Below are positions 28,129 to 37,225 of a stretch of DNA of 64,000 bases, in pieces; position 1 is the first letter of the stretch, and every line of letters starts with the position of its first letter. Origin of the DNA: Gp1-AA145 sp963757135 (GTDB lineage: Bacteria; Acidobacteriota; Terriglobia; Terriglobales; Acidobacteriaceae); contig CAVWQE010000004.1 of assembly GCA_963757135.1 (NCBI GenBank), positions 558,001 through 622,000 on the forward strand, given 5' to 3'. The notes beneath the pieces are model-generated. The model ran no database searches. It worked only from the letters and a program-made list of their open reading frames with translations, and was not told where the DNA came from. The translations under genes and the position numbers were made by a program.

Positions 28129-29073
28129 TCACTTCGGGCTATCCCGATGCGCGACCTTCACCCGATATCCTGACTTCTTCAGCCGCTTGGCCACGTCTTC
28201 TGCGATCATCACTGAGCGGTGCTGTCCGCCGGTGCAGCCGAACGAGATGGTCAAGTAGCTCTTGCCTTCGTGAATGTAGTGCGGCAGCAGATAGACCAAC
28301 AGGTCGGAGATGCGCTGGATGAACTCCGTGGTCTGGGGAAATGAGCGGATATACTTCGCTACTTTCGGGTGGCGTCCGGTGAGCGGGCGAAACTCCGGGA
28401 CAAAATGCGGATTGGGCAGGAAGCGCACGTCGAAGACCAGGTCGGCATCGTCAGGCACGCCATGGCGAAAGCCGAAGCTCACGCACGATACCAGAATGTT
28501 TCTCCCCTTTTCTTTCTTTTGAAACAGCTCGTTGATATGCGCGCGCAATTCGTGAACATTGAATTTTGAAGTATCAATGACCAGGTCGGCAATGGAGCGA
28601 ATGTGGCGCAGCCGCCTTCGTTCTGCGGTAAGCGACGCTTTCACCGGAGAATGCCGGCCTAACGGATGCGGTCGCCGGGTCTCGCTGTAACGCCGGAGCA
28701 GGACGGAGTCCGCCGCTTCCAGGAAGACCATCCGGGTCGGGATCAGCCGCTTCACCGACTTGATAATTGCCGGCAGCTCCTCCAGTTGCCGCCCCTCGCG
28801 GACATCCACCACTAGCGCGGTGCGTTCGATCTCAGCCGATGGTCCCACCAACTCGGCAAAACGCGGTATCAGCCCCACCGGCAGGTTGTCCACGCAGTAG
28901 TAGCCCAGGTCTTCGAACGCCTTCAGCACCGAAGCCTTCCCGGATCCGCTCATGCCGGTGATAATCACCAACTCGCGGCGCGGCCGGGCGGGACCTCTAC
29001 TCTTACTCTTGGTCTTTCGCGCGAGCTTGCGTGTGGCGTCGGTCAGTTTGGTGGCGATGCGGCGAAGGGCCAT
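28129..29073 (-). CDS. rapZ: RapZ/YvcJ family P-loop protein
   Basis: A basic N-terminal extension of about 30 residues precedes Walker A, IITGMSGSGKASVLKAFEDLGYYCVDNLPVGL. VVDVREGR, FLEAADSVLLRRYSETRRPHPL and the C-terminal RapZ domain, with SFGFRHGVPDDADLVFDVRFLPNPH and FGCTGGQHRSVMIAE, follow. RapZ proteins bind nucleotides and, in Enterobacteria, guide RNase E to the sRNA GlmZ to control glucosamine-6-phosphate synthesis. In Acidobacteriota the RNA target is unknown. Length (314) is slightly above the usual 285 because of the basic leader. Confidence 0.9.
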   Translation of the reverse strand: MALRRIATKLTDATRKLARKTKSKSRGPARPRRELVIITGMSGSGKASVLKAFEDLGYYCVDNLPVGLIPRFAELVGPSAEIERTALVVDVREGRQLEELPAIIKSVKRLIPTRMVFLEAADSVLLRRYSETRRPHPLGRHSPVKASLTAERRRLRHIRSIADLVIDTSKFNVHELRAHINELFQKKEKGRNILVSCVSFGFRHGVPDDADLVFDVRFLPNPHFVPEFRPLTGRHPKVAKYIRSFPQTTEFIQRISDLLVYLLPHYIHEGKSYLTISFGCTGGQHRSVMIAEDVAKRLKKSGYRVKVAHRDSPK

Positions 29074-29110
29074 GCTGAAAAGATGCTACCAGCTGGGGAT
29101 TGGGAGCGGC

Positions 29111-29231
29111 AGTTAGTTGTTGGTGGCTAGTTGCCAGTTGCTAGTTGTCAGTGTTCGATGGTGAAGGCAGCCGATCTCACTGCGACTGCCCACTGACAGC
29201 TAGCCACTAACAACTAGCCACTAGCCACTGA
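29111..29231. repeat. Opposed heptamer arrays (GGCTAGT / ACTAGCC type)
   Basis: Six 7-base units of the type TGCTAGT (29111-29152) face five to six units of the type ACTAGCC (29192-29231), with about 40 bases between. The two arrays are inverted, so the transcript could fold into a long imperfect hairpin between the gene at 29234 and rapZ, both on the minus strand. The unit has the same CTA core as the GCTAANA arrays but a different consensus. Confidence 0.75.
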
Positions 29232-29233
29232 TT

Positions 29234-29641
29234 TTACGCGCAGGCGTCCCGCCAGCCCGCGATTTCTTTCAGCCCTTCGGCGAGGGTCTGCTCGAACAGG
29301 CGTACGCGATGGCGGGAGTGCTCGAATTCATGGATGTCGGCCCAGACTTCGGCTTGCCAGGCATGGTCGTGAATGGCCGACTCGCCGCAAGTAGCGCAGC
29401 GGGTGTGGAGGCGCAGTATAAGTCGGGGCATGGAATTCTCCGGCTCCAGCTCAATAAAGATGCATCGCACTTCCTTAATGTCTTCGTTCTCGCCGATCAG
29501 GTGCTCGTAGCGCAGCAGGTATGCGAAGCCGAGCTTGTCGGCCTCGCGCTCGGCCTCCGCCCGGGTATGAAACGGGCCATATTCCGCACGCAATTGCTCG
29601 GTTGAGTCACAAGCCATCCAAAAAGTCTCTTTGTAGGTCAT
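29234..29641 (-). CDS. Conserved hypothetical protein
   Basis: This 135-residue soluble protein has an internal cysteine pair, HTRCATCGES near 79-88, and otherwise mixed alpha/beta sequence: EQLRAEYGPFHTRAEAEREADKLGFAYLLRYEHL at the start and RVRLFEQTLAEGLKEIAGWRDACA at the end. The CxxC might bind a metal, but with one pair only this is weak. I do not recognise a named family. It lies upstream of rapZ on the same strand with the repeat arrays between. The 270 bases before it (29642-29911) hold no recognised feature. Confidence 0.6.
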   Translation of the reverse strand: MTYKETFWMACDSTEQLRAEYGPFHTRAEAEREADKLGFAYLLRYEHLIGENEDIKEVRCIFIELEPENSMPRLILRLHTRCATCGESAIHDHAWQAEVWADIHEFEHSRHRVRLFEQTLAEGLKEIAGWRDACA

Positions 29642-29911
29642 TCAGTTTGCCCCGGGAAACCTCGCCAAACGCTTGCTGGACGCCGATCTCCGAGCAGGAA
29701 ACGCGAATTTCCGCTCAGACCAACAGGTGGAGCAATTATGGTTCCGTCGTGTCGAATTTAACTACTTGCTTCCTAAGGGCTTAGACAGCGGTTTACGCCC
29801 GCCTTTGCAAATCCTTGCAAACCTTTTTCACTTCTGCAGCCGGTTTGTCACTGCGGGCCCACCGTGACCTCGGGTCATCCAACCCGATCCGCCCCTCTGC
29901 CACGCGCCTCA

Positions 29912-30190
29912 TCAGTGGCTGTGCCGCGAAATGCCTATTTCACTGCCCGCTTCCGGCACCTGTTCTTCGCGCACCGGCCCGTCCCAGTCGGCACCCCCAT
30001 GCGCCGCCACATACAGGGCGAGCTCCAACCGGCTCCACACCCCTAATTTGTCGAAAATGCTTCGCAGGTGGTTCTTGATCACCTGCTCTGAGGTGCCAAA
30101 GGCGACGGCTATCTCGGGATTGGTATGCCCTTGCCATACCCTGGTTGCCACTCGAACTTCGGTGCGGTTCAACTGTTCACTGGGAGACAT
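29912..30190 (-). CDS. HTH-only LuxR/GerE-type regulator
   Basis: The 92-residue protein is little more than one LuxR C-terminal HTH domain: LNRTEVRVATRVWQGHTNPEIAVAFGTSEQVIKNHLRSIFDKLGVWSRLELALYV. There is no receiver or ligand domain. The ATG at 30190 lies inside the upstream HTH gene (22-base overlap), so the two are coupled. It is expected to bind DNA as a dimer; no input signal is visible. Together the pair is divergent from the RND efflux operon at 30634 and could control it; this is inference from position. Confidence 0.75.
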   Translation of the reverse strand: MSPSEQLNRTEVRVATRVWQGHTNPEIAVAFGTSEQVIKNHLRSIFDKLGVWSRLELALYVAAHGGADWDGPVREEQVPEAGSEIGISRHSH

Positions 30191-30411
30191 GATTTCATCT
30201 GCTCCTTTTCAAACATGGCGGTGGCCAGGATGACCCGTTTGCGTCCTTGCTTGATTCCGGCCCGCAGAAACAGCGTCCGCAGATGCTGCTTTACCGTGCG
30301 CGGGCTGATGCTCAGTTCGGCGGCGATTTCTTTGTTGCTGCAGCCCGCAACCAGCAACTTCAGAACGTCTTGATCGCGGCGCGTGATTTTGATTTGCTCA
30401 AGATCGATCAT
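30169..30411 (-). CDS. HTH-only LuxR/GerE-type regulator
   Basis: From the ATG at 30411 the protein has 80 residues, almost all one LuxR-type HTH: ITRRDQDVLKLLVAGCSNKEIAAELSISPRTVKQHLRTLFLRAGIKQGRKRVILA. GGAGG nine bases upstream decides the start over a codon at 30432. It precedes and overlaps a second HTH-only gene of the same superfamily but different sequence. The pair may form a heterodimer. The 222 bases up to the efflux operon start at 30634 form the shared control region. Confidence 0.75.
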   Translation of the reverse strand: MIDLEQIKITRRDQDVLKLLVAGCSNKEIAAELSISPRTVKQHLRTLFLRAGIKQGRKRVILATAMFEKEQMKSCLPVNS

Positions 30412-30633
30412 TGATTCATTCCTCCGCCGCATGTGCTCTATAACCTGCGCGGCATTTCACTTAAAGCACGTCTTTCGCCAAACCTTCGCCAGCCCGCACA
30501 AAAGGCCAAAGCCTTGAGAACGTGGGCACTTCAGGCCGCATCCATTGGTTGAACAGAGACGTAGCTTTGCCGACAAGCCCCTTACGGGAATGGTTGTGCC
30601 ACAATGAAATTCGTCAGCGAGCAGGAGATCACA

Positions 30634-32001
30634 ATGAATATTGGGCAACGGCGCGCGTCAGCGCTTTTAAAACATTTGGCGGGAGCGGTGGTCTTGCTTT
30701 CCGGCGTGTTCGGGTTTGCGCAGCAGGCAAATCAGGTCGAGGCCGCAAATTCGACCGCGCCTTTGACCATCACACTGCAAGACGCTCTCGGCCGGGCGCG
30801 CTCTAACGAACCCCAGTATCGCGCCGCACTCACTAATTATGGTGTCGCCCGTCAGAACACGATCCAAGGCCGTGCCGCCTTGCTGCCCAACGTAAAATAC
30901 AACGCGCAGTTTCTTTATACAGAAGGCAATGGCACGACCACCGGGCGTTTTGTCGGCGCCAACGGCGTGCACGAGTATATAAACCAAGGCAATGTACATC
31001 AGGAATTTTCCCTTCAAAATGCAGCAGCGTATCGTCTGGCGCGGGCCCAGGAATCGCTGGCCAAAGCCAATGCCGAAATCGCCACCCGCGGCCTGGTGGT
31101 GACGGTCACGCAGGCTTACTACGGGTTCGTCGTGGCGCAGCGCAAATATTCGACGGCCCAGCGCGCTCAGGCCGAAGCCGAACACTTTTTCGACGTCACT
31201 CAAAAGCTCGAACGGGGCGGCGAAGTTGCCCACTCCGACACGATTAAGGCACAACTCCAACTCCAGCAACAACAGCGCGCCTTGCAGGACGCGCAGCTTG
31301 AAATGGACCGCAGCCGCATGGAACTGGCGGTCATAATTTTCCCGAACTTTAATGAGAACTTCAGCGCAGTGGACGACCTTGAGAACATCCAACCCCTGCC
31401 CTCGTTTCAGGAGGCGGAAGCTCAGGCTGGAAAACAGAATCCGCAACTCGCGGCGGCGCTGGCGTCAATGAGGGCCGCGAACCAGGAGGTTGCCGTGGCC
31501 TGGAACAGCTTTCTGCCATCCCTCGGGCTGGATTACTTCTACGGTATTGACGCCAACAACTTCGCCGCGAACGGATTTGAACCCGGCACTTTCCCGCGTC
31601 GTCCCGTCCGTAATCTCGGCTATGCTGCGTGGGCCACGCTCGATCTTCCCATCTGGAATTGGGGCGCAAGCCGCAGCAAGGTGAAGAGCGCACACCTACA
31701 GCGCGATCAGGCGCAGGTAGAATTGAGCTTTGCTCAACGAAAAATGGTCGCCGATCTTAAGACTCTTTACAGCGAGGCGCAAACCGGACGCTCCGAACTG
31801 GAATCCCTGCGCCAGTCTGCCGACCTCGCCGCCGAGAGTTTGCGTTTGACCACCCTGCGTTATCAGGCTGGTGAAGCCACCGTCCTTGAAGTGGTGGACG
31901 CGCAGAATACTCTGACACTCGCCCAGAACGCGCTCGGCGACGGTCAAGTACGATATCGGGTGGCCGTAGCAAATCTTCAGACGCTCACAGGAACTTTCTA
32001 A
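30634..32001 (+). CDS. TolC-family outer-membrane efflux protein
   Basis: From the ATG at 30634 (preceded by GGAG) the protein has 455 residues. A signal peptide is followed by two OEP repeats made of long helices. Examples are ITLQDALGRARSNEPQYRAALTNYG near 46-70, ESLAKANAEIATRGLVVTVTQAYYGFVVAQRKY, and LAAESLRLTTLRYQAGEATVLEVVDAQNTLTLAQNAL near the end. It forms the outer-membrane duct of a tripartite pump with the next two genes. The adaptor GTG follows directly after the stop codon. Confidence 0.88.
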   Translation: MNIGQRRASALLKHLAGAVVLLSGVFGFAQQANQVEAANSTAPLTITLQDALGRARSNEPQYRAALTNYGVARQNTIQGRAALLPNVKYNAQFLYTEGNGTTTGRFVGANGVHEYINQGNVHQEFSLQNAAAYRLARAQESLAKANAEIATRGLVVTVTQAYYGFVVAQRKYSTAQRAQAEAEHFFDVTQKLERGGEVAHSDTIKAQLQLQQQQRALQDAQLEMDRSRMELAVIIFPNFNENFSAVDDLENIQPLPSFQEAEAQAGKQNPQLAAALASMRAANQEVAVAWNSFLPSLGLDYFYGIDANNFAANGFEPGTFPRRPVRNLGYAAWATLDLPIWNWGASRSKVKSAHLQRDQAQVELSFAQRKMVADLKTLYSEAQTGRSELESLRQSADLAAESLRLTTLRYQAGEATVLEVVDAQNTLTLAQNALGDGQVRYRVAVANLQTLTGTF

Positions 32002-33330
32002 GTGCGAACCAAAGCTTCGCCCAAGATAACACCGAGCACAGACGTAGAAAACTGTGGGCCGCTGCTCAAGCTTAGCGTTCGAATTGCGGCGGCGCTTCTC
32101 ATCCTGGCGGCATTTATTTCCTCATCGGCATGCTCGGGAGGAGATAAAGAAGCTGAGCCTTCCGTCCCCGTGCAGATCGTCACCGTAGAAAAGGCGACGC
32201 TGCAACAAACCATTTCTGCCGACGCCGTGATTTTTCCGATTGCCCAATCAGCCCTGGTGCCGAAGATCACAGCGCCCGTGCAGAAGTTTCTGGTGAATCG
32301 CGGAAGCCGCGTCCACGCCGGTCAGTTGCTGGCAGTTCTTGAGAACCGCGATCTGGCTGCCGCCGCGCAAGAGAATAAGGGATCCTACGATCAGGCCCAG
32401 GCGGCGTATGCCCAGACCACAGCCGCTGATCTTCCGCAGGAAATGCAGAAGGCGCAGTTGGATGAGCAGGCAGCCAGGCAGCAACTCGACGCAGCGCAGA
32501 AGGTTTACGACAGCCGGAAGGATCTTTTTGCTCAGGGCGCAATGCCCCGAAAGGAACTCGATCAGGCGGGAGTGGACCTGACCAATGCGCGCAATCAGTA
32601 CGAGATTGCAGAAAGGCATCTGCAAAATCTGCAAGCCGTCGGCAGGCAGCAGACTCTCAAGTCGGCGCGGGGACAGCTTGAGTCTGCGCAGGGCAAGTAC
32701 AACGGCGCGGCGGCGCAGTTCAGTTATTCGGAAATCCGAAGTCCCATCAATGGCGTGGTCACAGACCGGCCCCTATATCCCGGCGAAATGGCGGCCGCCG
32801 GAACGCCACTTCTCACGGTCATGGATACTTCGCAGGTCACCGCCCGCGCCCACATTCCGCAGCAGAGCGCCACGCTGTTAAAGCTAGGCGACAACGCGAG
32901 CTTGATCGCACCCGGAATTGACTCTCCGTTTGCCGGTAAGGTTTCGCTGGTCAGTCCGGCGCTCGATCCGAGCAGCACCACGGTTGAGATATGGGTGCTG
33001 GTCAAAAATCCCAAGGGCCAATTGAAGCCAGGTTCCAGTGTGCAGGTGGTAATGATCGCCCGATCGGTGCCTGATGCGCTCGCCATTCCGGCGGCAGCGC
33101 TGCTGACAGCACCGGATGGAACCACATCGGTGATGGTCGCCGGCAGTGATGGCCGGGCACATCAGAAGCCTGTGAAAATCGGCATACGTGAGGGCAATCG
33201 CGTGCAAATCGTTGAAGGCGTTTCCGCCGGAGATCGCGTCGTCGGCACCGGTGTCTACGGACTCCCCGACAACAGCAAAATCACTGACGCTGCCGCGGCT
33301 GCGGCTGCCGACAAGAATGAGAAGGAGTAG
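32002..33330 (+). CDS. RND efflux periplasmic adaptor lipoprotein (HlyD/AcrA type)
   Basis: The 442-residue protein has a hydrophobic leader ending in a lipobox-like SSAC followed by SGG, so it is probably a lipoprotein. The barrel-sandwich half VPKITAPVQKFLVNRGSRVHAGQLLAVLENRDL is followed by a long helical hairpin (about 120-240) and the second half SEIRSPINGVVTDRPLYPGEMAAAGTPLLTVMD. A beta-barrel and a membrane-proximal part complete it. It links the RND pump to the TolC-like duct. The start is GTG at 32002, directly after the preceding TAA. Confidence 0.88.
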   Translation: MRTKASPKITPSTDVENCGPLLKLSVRIAAALLILAAFISSSACSGGDKEAEPSVPVQIVTVEKATLQQTISADAVIFPIAQSALVPKITAPVQKFLVNRGSRVHAGQLLAVLENRDLAAAAQENKGSYDQAQAAYAQTTAADLPQEMQKAQLDEQAARQQLDAAQKVYDSRKDLFAQGAMPRKELDQAGVDLTNARNQYEIAERHLQNLQAVGRQQTLKSARGQLESAQGKYNGAAAQFSYSEIRSPINGVVTDRPLYPGEMAAAGTPLLTVMDTSQVTARAHIPQQSATLLKLGDNASLIAPGIDSPFAGKVSLVSPALDPSSTTVEIWVLVKNPKGQLKPGSSVQVVMIARSVPDALAIPAAALLTAPDGTTSVMVAGSDGRAHQKPVKIGIREGNRVQIVEGVSAGDRVVGTGVYGLPDNSKITDAAAAAAADKNEKE

Positions 33331-33339
33331 GAGAAACTG

Positions 33340-36300
33340 GTGAACCGACCTGAATCTTCCTACTGGTTTGCGGACCGAGCCAAGCCGCTGATCTTCCTGA
33401 TTCTCACCGTGGCGGCCCTGGGGGCGTATCTCGCCTTCAATGTTCCCGTCTCGGTATTTCCCACCACCAACTTCCCGCGCATCCTGATCGCCGCCGACAA
33501 CGGCGTGATGCCCATCGATCAGATGATGGTTACGGTGACGCGTCCGATCGAAGAAGCGGTCAACAGTGTTCCCGGACTCGAGGACGTTCGCTCTACCACC
33601 AGTCGTGGCTCGGCCGAGATCAATCTCTTTTTCGACTGGAACGTGGACATGTTCCAGACCCTGCAGTATGTCAATGCCGCCATTTCACGGGTGCAGCCGG
33701 AACTGCCTCCCACCGCGACCATCGTCGCGAATCGCATGACCTTCGCCAGTTTCCCGATTATGGGTTATAGCCTGACCTCAGACGCGGTCCCGCAAACCCA
33801 GCTATGGGAGCTTGCGACCTACCAGCTTAAGCCTCGCCTCAATCGGCTGAACGGAGTGGCCAGTGTTGTGCTGCAAGGCGGACAGCAGCCCGAGTTTCTC
33901 GTTCAGCCGGACTCCGCGAAGCTGCTCTCCGCGAGCGTGACCGTGACTGACATTCTGGATGCGATCAAGCGCACCAATGTTATCGACTCGCCCGGCCTGT
34001 TTGAGCAAAATCATCAGCTCGTCCTTGGCCTCATCAGCGGACAGGTGCAGACGCCGGAACAGCTCGGCGACATCGTAATCAAGAACACTCCGGCCGGAAT
34101 ACCGGTACGCATTCACGACGTCGCCACGGTTGGCCCTGGGGTGAAGCCGGTTTACACCATCATCACCGCGAACGGAAAACCTGCGGTGCTGCTCAATATA
34201 AATCGCCAACCCGAGAGCAACACCATGGAGGTGGCCAACGAAGTCCACGCCGCTCTCGATGAAATCCGCAAAACCCTGCCCGCCGGGATCGTGATTTCGC
34301 CTTTCTACGATCAATCCATACTGGTTAGCGATTCCATCAAGAGCGTGCGTGACGCGATTCTGCTCGGGCTGGTGCTGGCTTCAATCATCCTTGTAGTCTT
34401 TTTGCGTGATTGGGGAACGTCAGTGGTTGCCGGACTCGTGATTCCCGTCACCATCCTGATCACTTTCGTTGCGCTCAAGCTGCTCGGCGAAACTTTCAAC
34501 CTGATGACTCTCGGCGGGCTCGCCGCAGCGGTTGGTCTGGTAATCGACGACGCCATCGTCGTAGTCGAAAACATTGTGCTGCATCGTGACGCCGGTCAAG
34601 GCCGCCTGCAGGCCATCCGCAGCGCATTGCGCGAAATCACGCCGCCACTGATCGGTTCGACCATAACCCCGATTGTCGTGTTTCTGCCGCTCGTTGCCAT
34701 CACCGGCGTGACGGGAACCTTTTTCCGCGCCCTCGCCCTGACCATGGGCGTAGCTCTGTTCACGTCGCTGGCGCTGGCTCTGACCTGGACGCCCACTCTC
34801 AGCGGCTATTTCATCCGGCGCAAGCAATCAGCGCAGGAACCTGAAGAAACACAAGAAGAAAGCTTTGAAAAACTGCTTGCAGCCGAAGAAGCTTCGACAG
34901 GACGTGTCTTTCACAGGATCATTGATTTTCACCAGCACTGGCTACGCCGGGCCCTGGCCAAGCCCTGGTGGCTGGCCGGATTGAGCGCGCTACTCATCGC
35001 GGCTTCTTTCATTTGCTATCACTTCAGCGACAGCGACCTCCTTCCTCAAATGGACGAAGGCGGATTCACGCTCGACTATTGGACTCCTGCTGGCGCGTCG
35101 CTCACAGAGACGAATCGCATGATCTTGCACATCGAGCGGATCATAAAGGCCGTGCCTGAGGTGGAAAGCACTTCCCGGCGTACGGGAGCGGAACTCGGCC
35201 TCGCAGCTGTAACCGAGGCGAACCGCGGGGACATTCTGGTCAAGTTGAAACCTCAATGCAGCTTCTTCGGGCGATTCTTCTCGTCGGGCTCGTGCCGGAC
35301 CGGCGCCATCGACGAAGTCATGGACGGGATTCGCGTGCAGGTCGATGCTCAGGAACCCGCTGTCAAGACCGAGTTCATCCAAGTCCTGCAGGACATGATC
35401 GGCGACCTTACCGGCGAACCCGAACCCGTCGTGGTGAAGCTTTTCTCTGAGAATCCGTCGCTTCTTGAGACCTGGGCGCCTAAGGTTGCTGACGCCATCA
35501 ACTATGACGACAAAACGCACAAAGGCGTCGAAGGCGTCACCGATGTGCTCAATGGTCTCGAGAACACCATTTCTGGGCCGGCCGTGAGCTTTCAGATTGA
35601 TCCGGCGGTCGCGGCGCGCGCCGGATTTACCGCGGAAGAGGTTGCGACCGACGCCGCGGCCATTGTCGAAGGCGAGCCCGCAACTGCGCCTGTCATTTCC
35701 AATGACCGCGTTTACACCGTGCGTGTGCGCTTTCCGGCGAACAGCCGTGCATCACTTGAGAGCATCAGCGACACCTTACTCACTAGCGCGAGCGGCCATA
35801 CCGCAACGCTGGGCTCGCTGGCAAAAATTACCGAGTTGCCGCCGCAAAATGAGATCCATCGCGAAAATCTTTTGCGCGTAGTCAGCGTCACCGGACGCAC
35901 CGAAGGCAGCACGCACTTGGGCAGCGCGATATCCGGAGTACAACAAGCCGTGAATTCGCTGCATTTGCCGCCCGCTATCCGCGTCGAGTACGGCGGAACC
36001 TACCAGGAGCAGCAGAAGTCGTTCCGCGATTTTGCTTTTGTATTCGCGCTCGCAATTGTTCTGGTTTTCATTGTGCTCTTGTTCGAGTTCCGCACCTTCG
36101 CCGCACCCGTCGCGATCCTGGCTTCGGCGTTGCTGTCGACCTCGGGAGTCTTCATCGCGCTGCTAGTCACCCGCACCACCTTCAACGTCTCCTCCTTTAT
36201 GGGGATGATCATGGTGGTCGGCATCGTGGCCAAAAACGGAATCCTGTTGCTCGATGCTGACCAGCGCATCCGCATGACTGGAGCTTCGGCACGCGAGGCC

Positions 36301-36552
36301 ATGCTGCAGGCCAGCCGCCGTCGCTTGCGTCCAATCGTGATGACCGCGCTCGCGACGGTCGCCGGAATGCTGCCGTTGGCCTTCGCGATAGGCGCCGGCT
36401 CGCAAATGCTGCAGCCTCTGGCGATCGCCGTGATCGGCGGAATCCTGATTTCGATGGTGTTATCGCTGATCATAACCCCGGCGGTGCATTTCTACCTGAG
36501 CCATGAGGAGGAAGCTTCAGTCCTGGCGCGCGAGGAAACAGCGGTGCGATAG
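33340..36552 (+). CDS. RND efflux pump inner-membrane transporter
   Basis: The 1070-residue protein has the RND architecture. TM1 (RAKPLIFLILTVAALGAYLAF) is followed by periplasmic porter domains (SVFPTTNFPRILIAADNG, RPIEEAVNSVPGLEDVRS), TM2-6 with GGLAAAVGLVIDDAIVVVENIVLHR in TM4, a second periplasmic half, and TM8-12 with SFMGMIMVVGIVAKNGILLLDADQRIRMTG. The acidic pair in TM4 (VIDDAIVV) carries protons. It resembles the HAE1/CusA-type superfamily; substrates may be drugs, lipids or metals and cannot be told from sequence. The start is GTG at 33340, with GGAG upstream. Confidence 0.9.
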   Translation: MNRPESSYWFADRAKPLIFLILTVAALGAYLAFNVPVSVFPTTNFPRILIAADNGVMPIDQMMVTVTRPIEEAVNSVPGLEDVRSTTSRGSAEINLFFDWNVDMFQTLQYVNAAISRVQPELPPTATIVANRMTFASFPIMGYSLTSDAVPQTQLWELATYQLKPRLNRLNGVASVVLQGGQQPEFLVQPDSAKLLSASVTVTDILDAIKRTNVIDSPGLFEQNHQLVLGLISGQVQTPEQLGDIVIKNTPAGIPVRIHDVATVGPGVKPVYTIITANGKPAVLLNINRQPESNTMEVANEVHAALDEIRKTLPAGIVISPFYDQSILVSDSIKSVRDAILLGLVLASIILVVFLRDWGTSVVAGLVIPVTILITFVALKLLGETFNLMTLGGLAAAVGLVIDDAIVVVENIVLHRDAGQGRLQAIRSALREITPPLIGSTITPIVVFLPLVAITGVTGTFFRALALTMGVALFTSLALALTWTPTLSGYFIRRKQSAQEPEETQEESFEKLLAAEEASTGRVFHRIIDFHQHWLRRALAKPWWLAGLSALLIAASFICYHFSDSDLLPQMDEGGFTLDYWTPAGASLTETNRMILHIERIIKAVPEVESTSRRTGAELGLAAVTEANRGDILVKLKPQCSFFGRFFSSGSCRTGAIDEVMDGIRVQVDAQEPAVKTEFIQVLQDMIGDLTGEPEPVVVKLFSENPSLLETWAPKVADAINYDDKTHKGVEGVTDVLNGLENTISGPAVSFQIDPAVAARAGFTAEEVATDAAAIVEGEPATAPVISNDRVYTVRVRFPANSRASLESISDTLLTSASGHTATLGSLAKITELPPQNEIHRENLLRVVSVTGRTEGSTHLGSAISGVQQAVNSLHLPPAIRVEYGGTYQEQQKSFRDFAFVFALAIVLVFIVLLFEFRTFAAPVAILASALLSTSGVFIALLVTRTTFNVSSFMGMIMVVGIVAKNGILLLDADQRIRMTGASAREAMLQASRRRLRPIVMTALATVAGMLPLAFAIGAGSQMLQPLAIAVIGGILISMVLSLIITPAVHFYLSHEEEASVLAREETAVR

Positions 36553-36697
36553 TTGGCCACCCCTTCACGCTGCTGCGATTGCCATTGCCCTGCCGCGCCG
36601 AATAAAATCGAGGCTCCACTTTAAACCCGGCCTGCGAACTGCTTGCGCCATTACGATTTTAGAAACTCGAATGCGAGTTTCAGAAAAACGAGGCTGA

Positions 36698-37225
36698 TTG
36701 AAAAAAGTCATCGCCATCTATCCCGGCTCGTTTGATCCCCCCACCAACGGTCATTTAGACCTGGTCGAACGGGGCAGCAAGATTTTCGATGAACTGGTGG
36801 TCGCGATCCTGCGAAATTCCGAAAAGACGCCGCTCTTCAGCTTGGGCGAGCGCCGTAACATGCTCGAAGAGCTGACCGCCGGCTTCAAGAATGTTCGCGT
36901 AGACACATTTGACGGCCTCACCGTGGACTATGCGGCCAAAGTCAAAGCCAGCGCAGTGTTACGGGGTATCCGCGCTCTGAGCGACTACGAATACGAGCTG
37001 CAGATGGCTTTGATGAACCGTAAGCTCCGTCCAAACCTCGAAACCGTCTTCATGATGCCCGCCGAGAAATACTCGTACCTGAGCTCGAGACTCATGCGCG
37101 AAGTCGGTCGGCTGGGTGGAAATATCACTGGCCTGGTGCCGGAATTGGTAGAACAACGGCTGAAAGAGAAGCTCGATCCCGCCCACAAACTAGCACCCAA
37201 GCAAATCAGAACAGGACGAAAATGA
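36698..37225 (+). CDS. coaD: Phosphopantetheine adenylyltransferase
   Basis: The 175-residue protein has the PPAT motifs: IAIYPGSFDPPTNGHLDLVERG at the N-terminus (TNGHLDL is the ATP-binding T/HxGH), RGIRALSDYEYELQMALMNRKL near 88-109, and YLSSRLMREVGRLGGNI near 125. It adenylates 4'-phosphopantetheine to dephospho-CoA. The start is TTG at 36698, with GAGG five bases upstream. Its stop overlaps the aminotransferase start as ATGA. It is one of four CoA-pathway genes in the window. Confidence 0.92.
   Translation: MKKVIAIYPGSFDPPTNGHLDLVERGSKIFDELVVAILRNSEKTPLFSLGERRNMLEELTAGFKNVRVDTFDGLTVDYAAKVKASAVLRGIRALSDYEYELQMALMNRKLRPNLETVFMMPAEKYSYLSSRLMREVGRLGGNITGLVPELVEQRLKEKLDPAHKLAPKQIRTGRK

Noticed and set aside
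35000..35520. 176-residue minus-strand frame inside the RND transporter gene
   Set aside because: Composition is rich in Arg and lacks any fold signature; it mirrors codon bias of the real gene.
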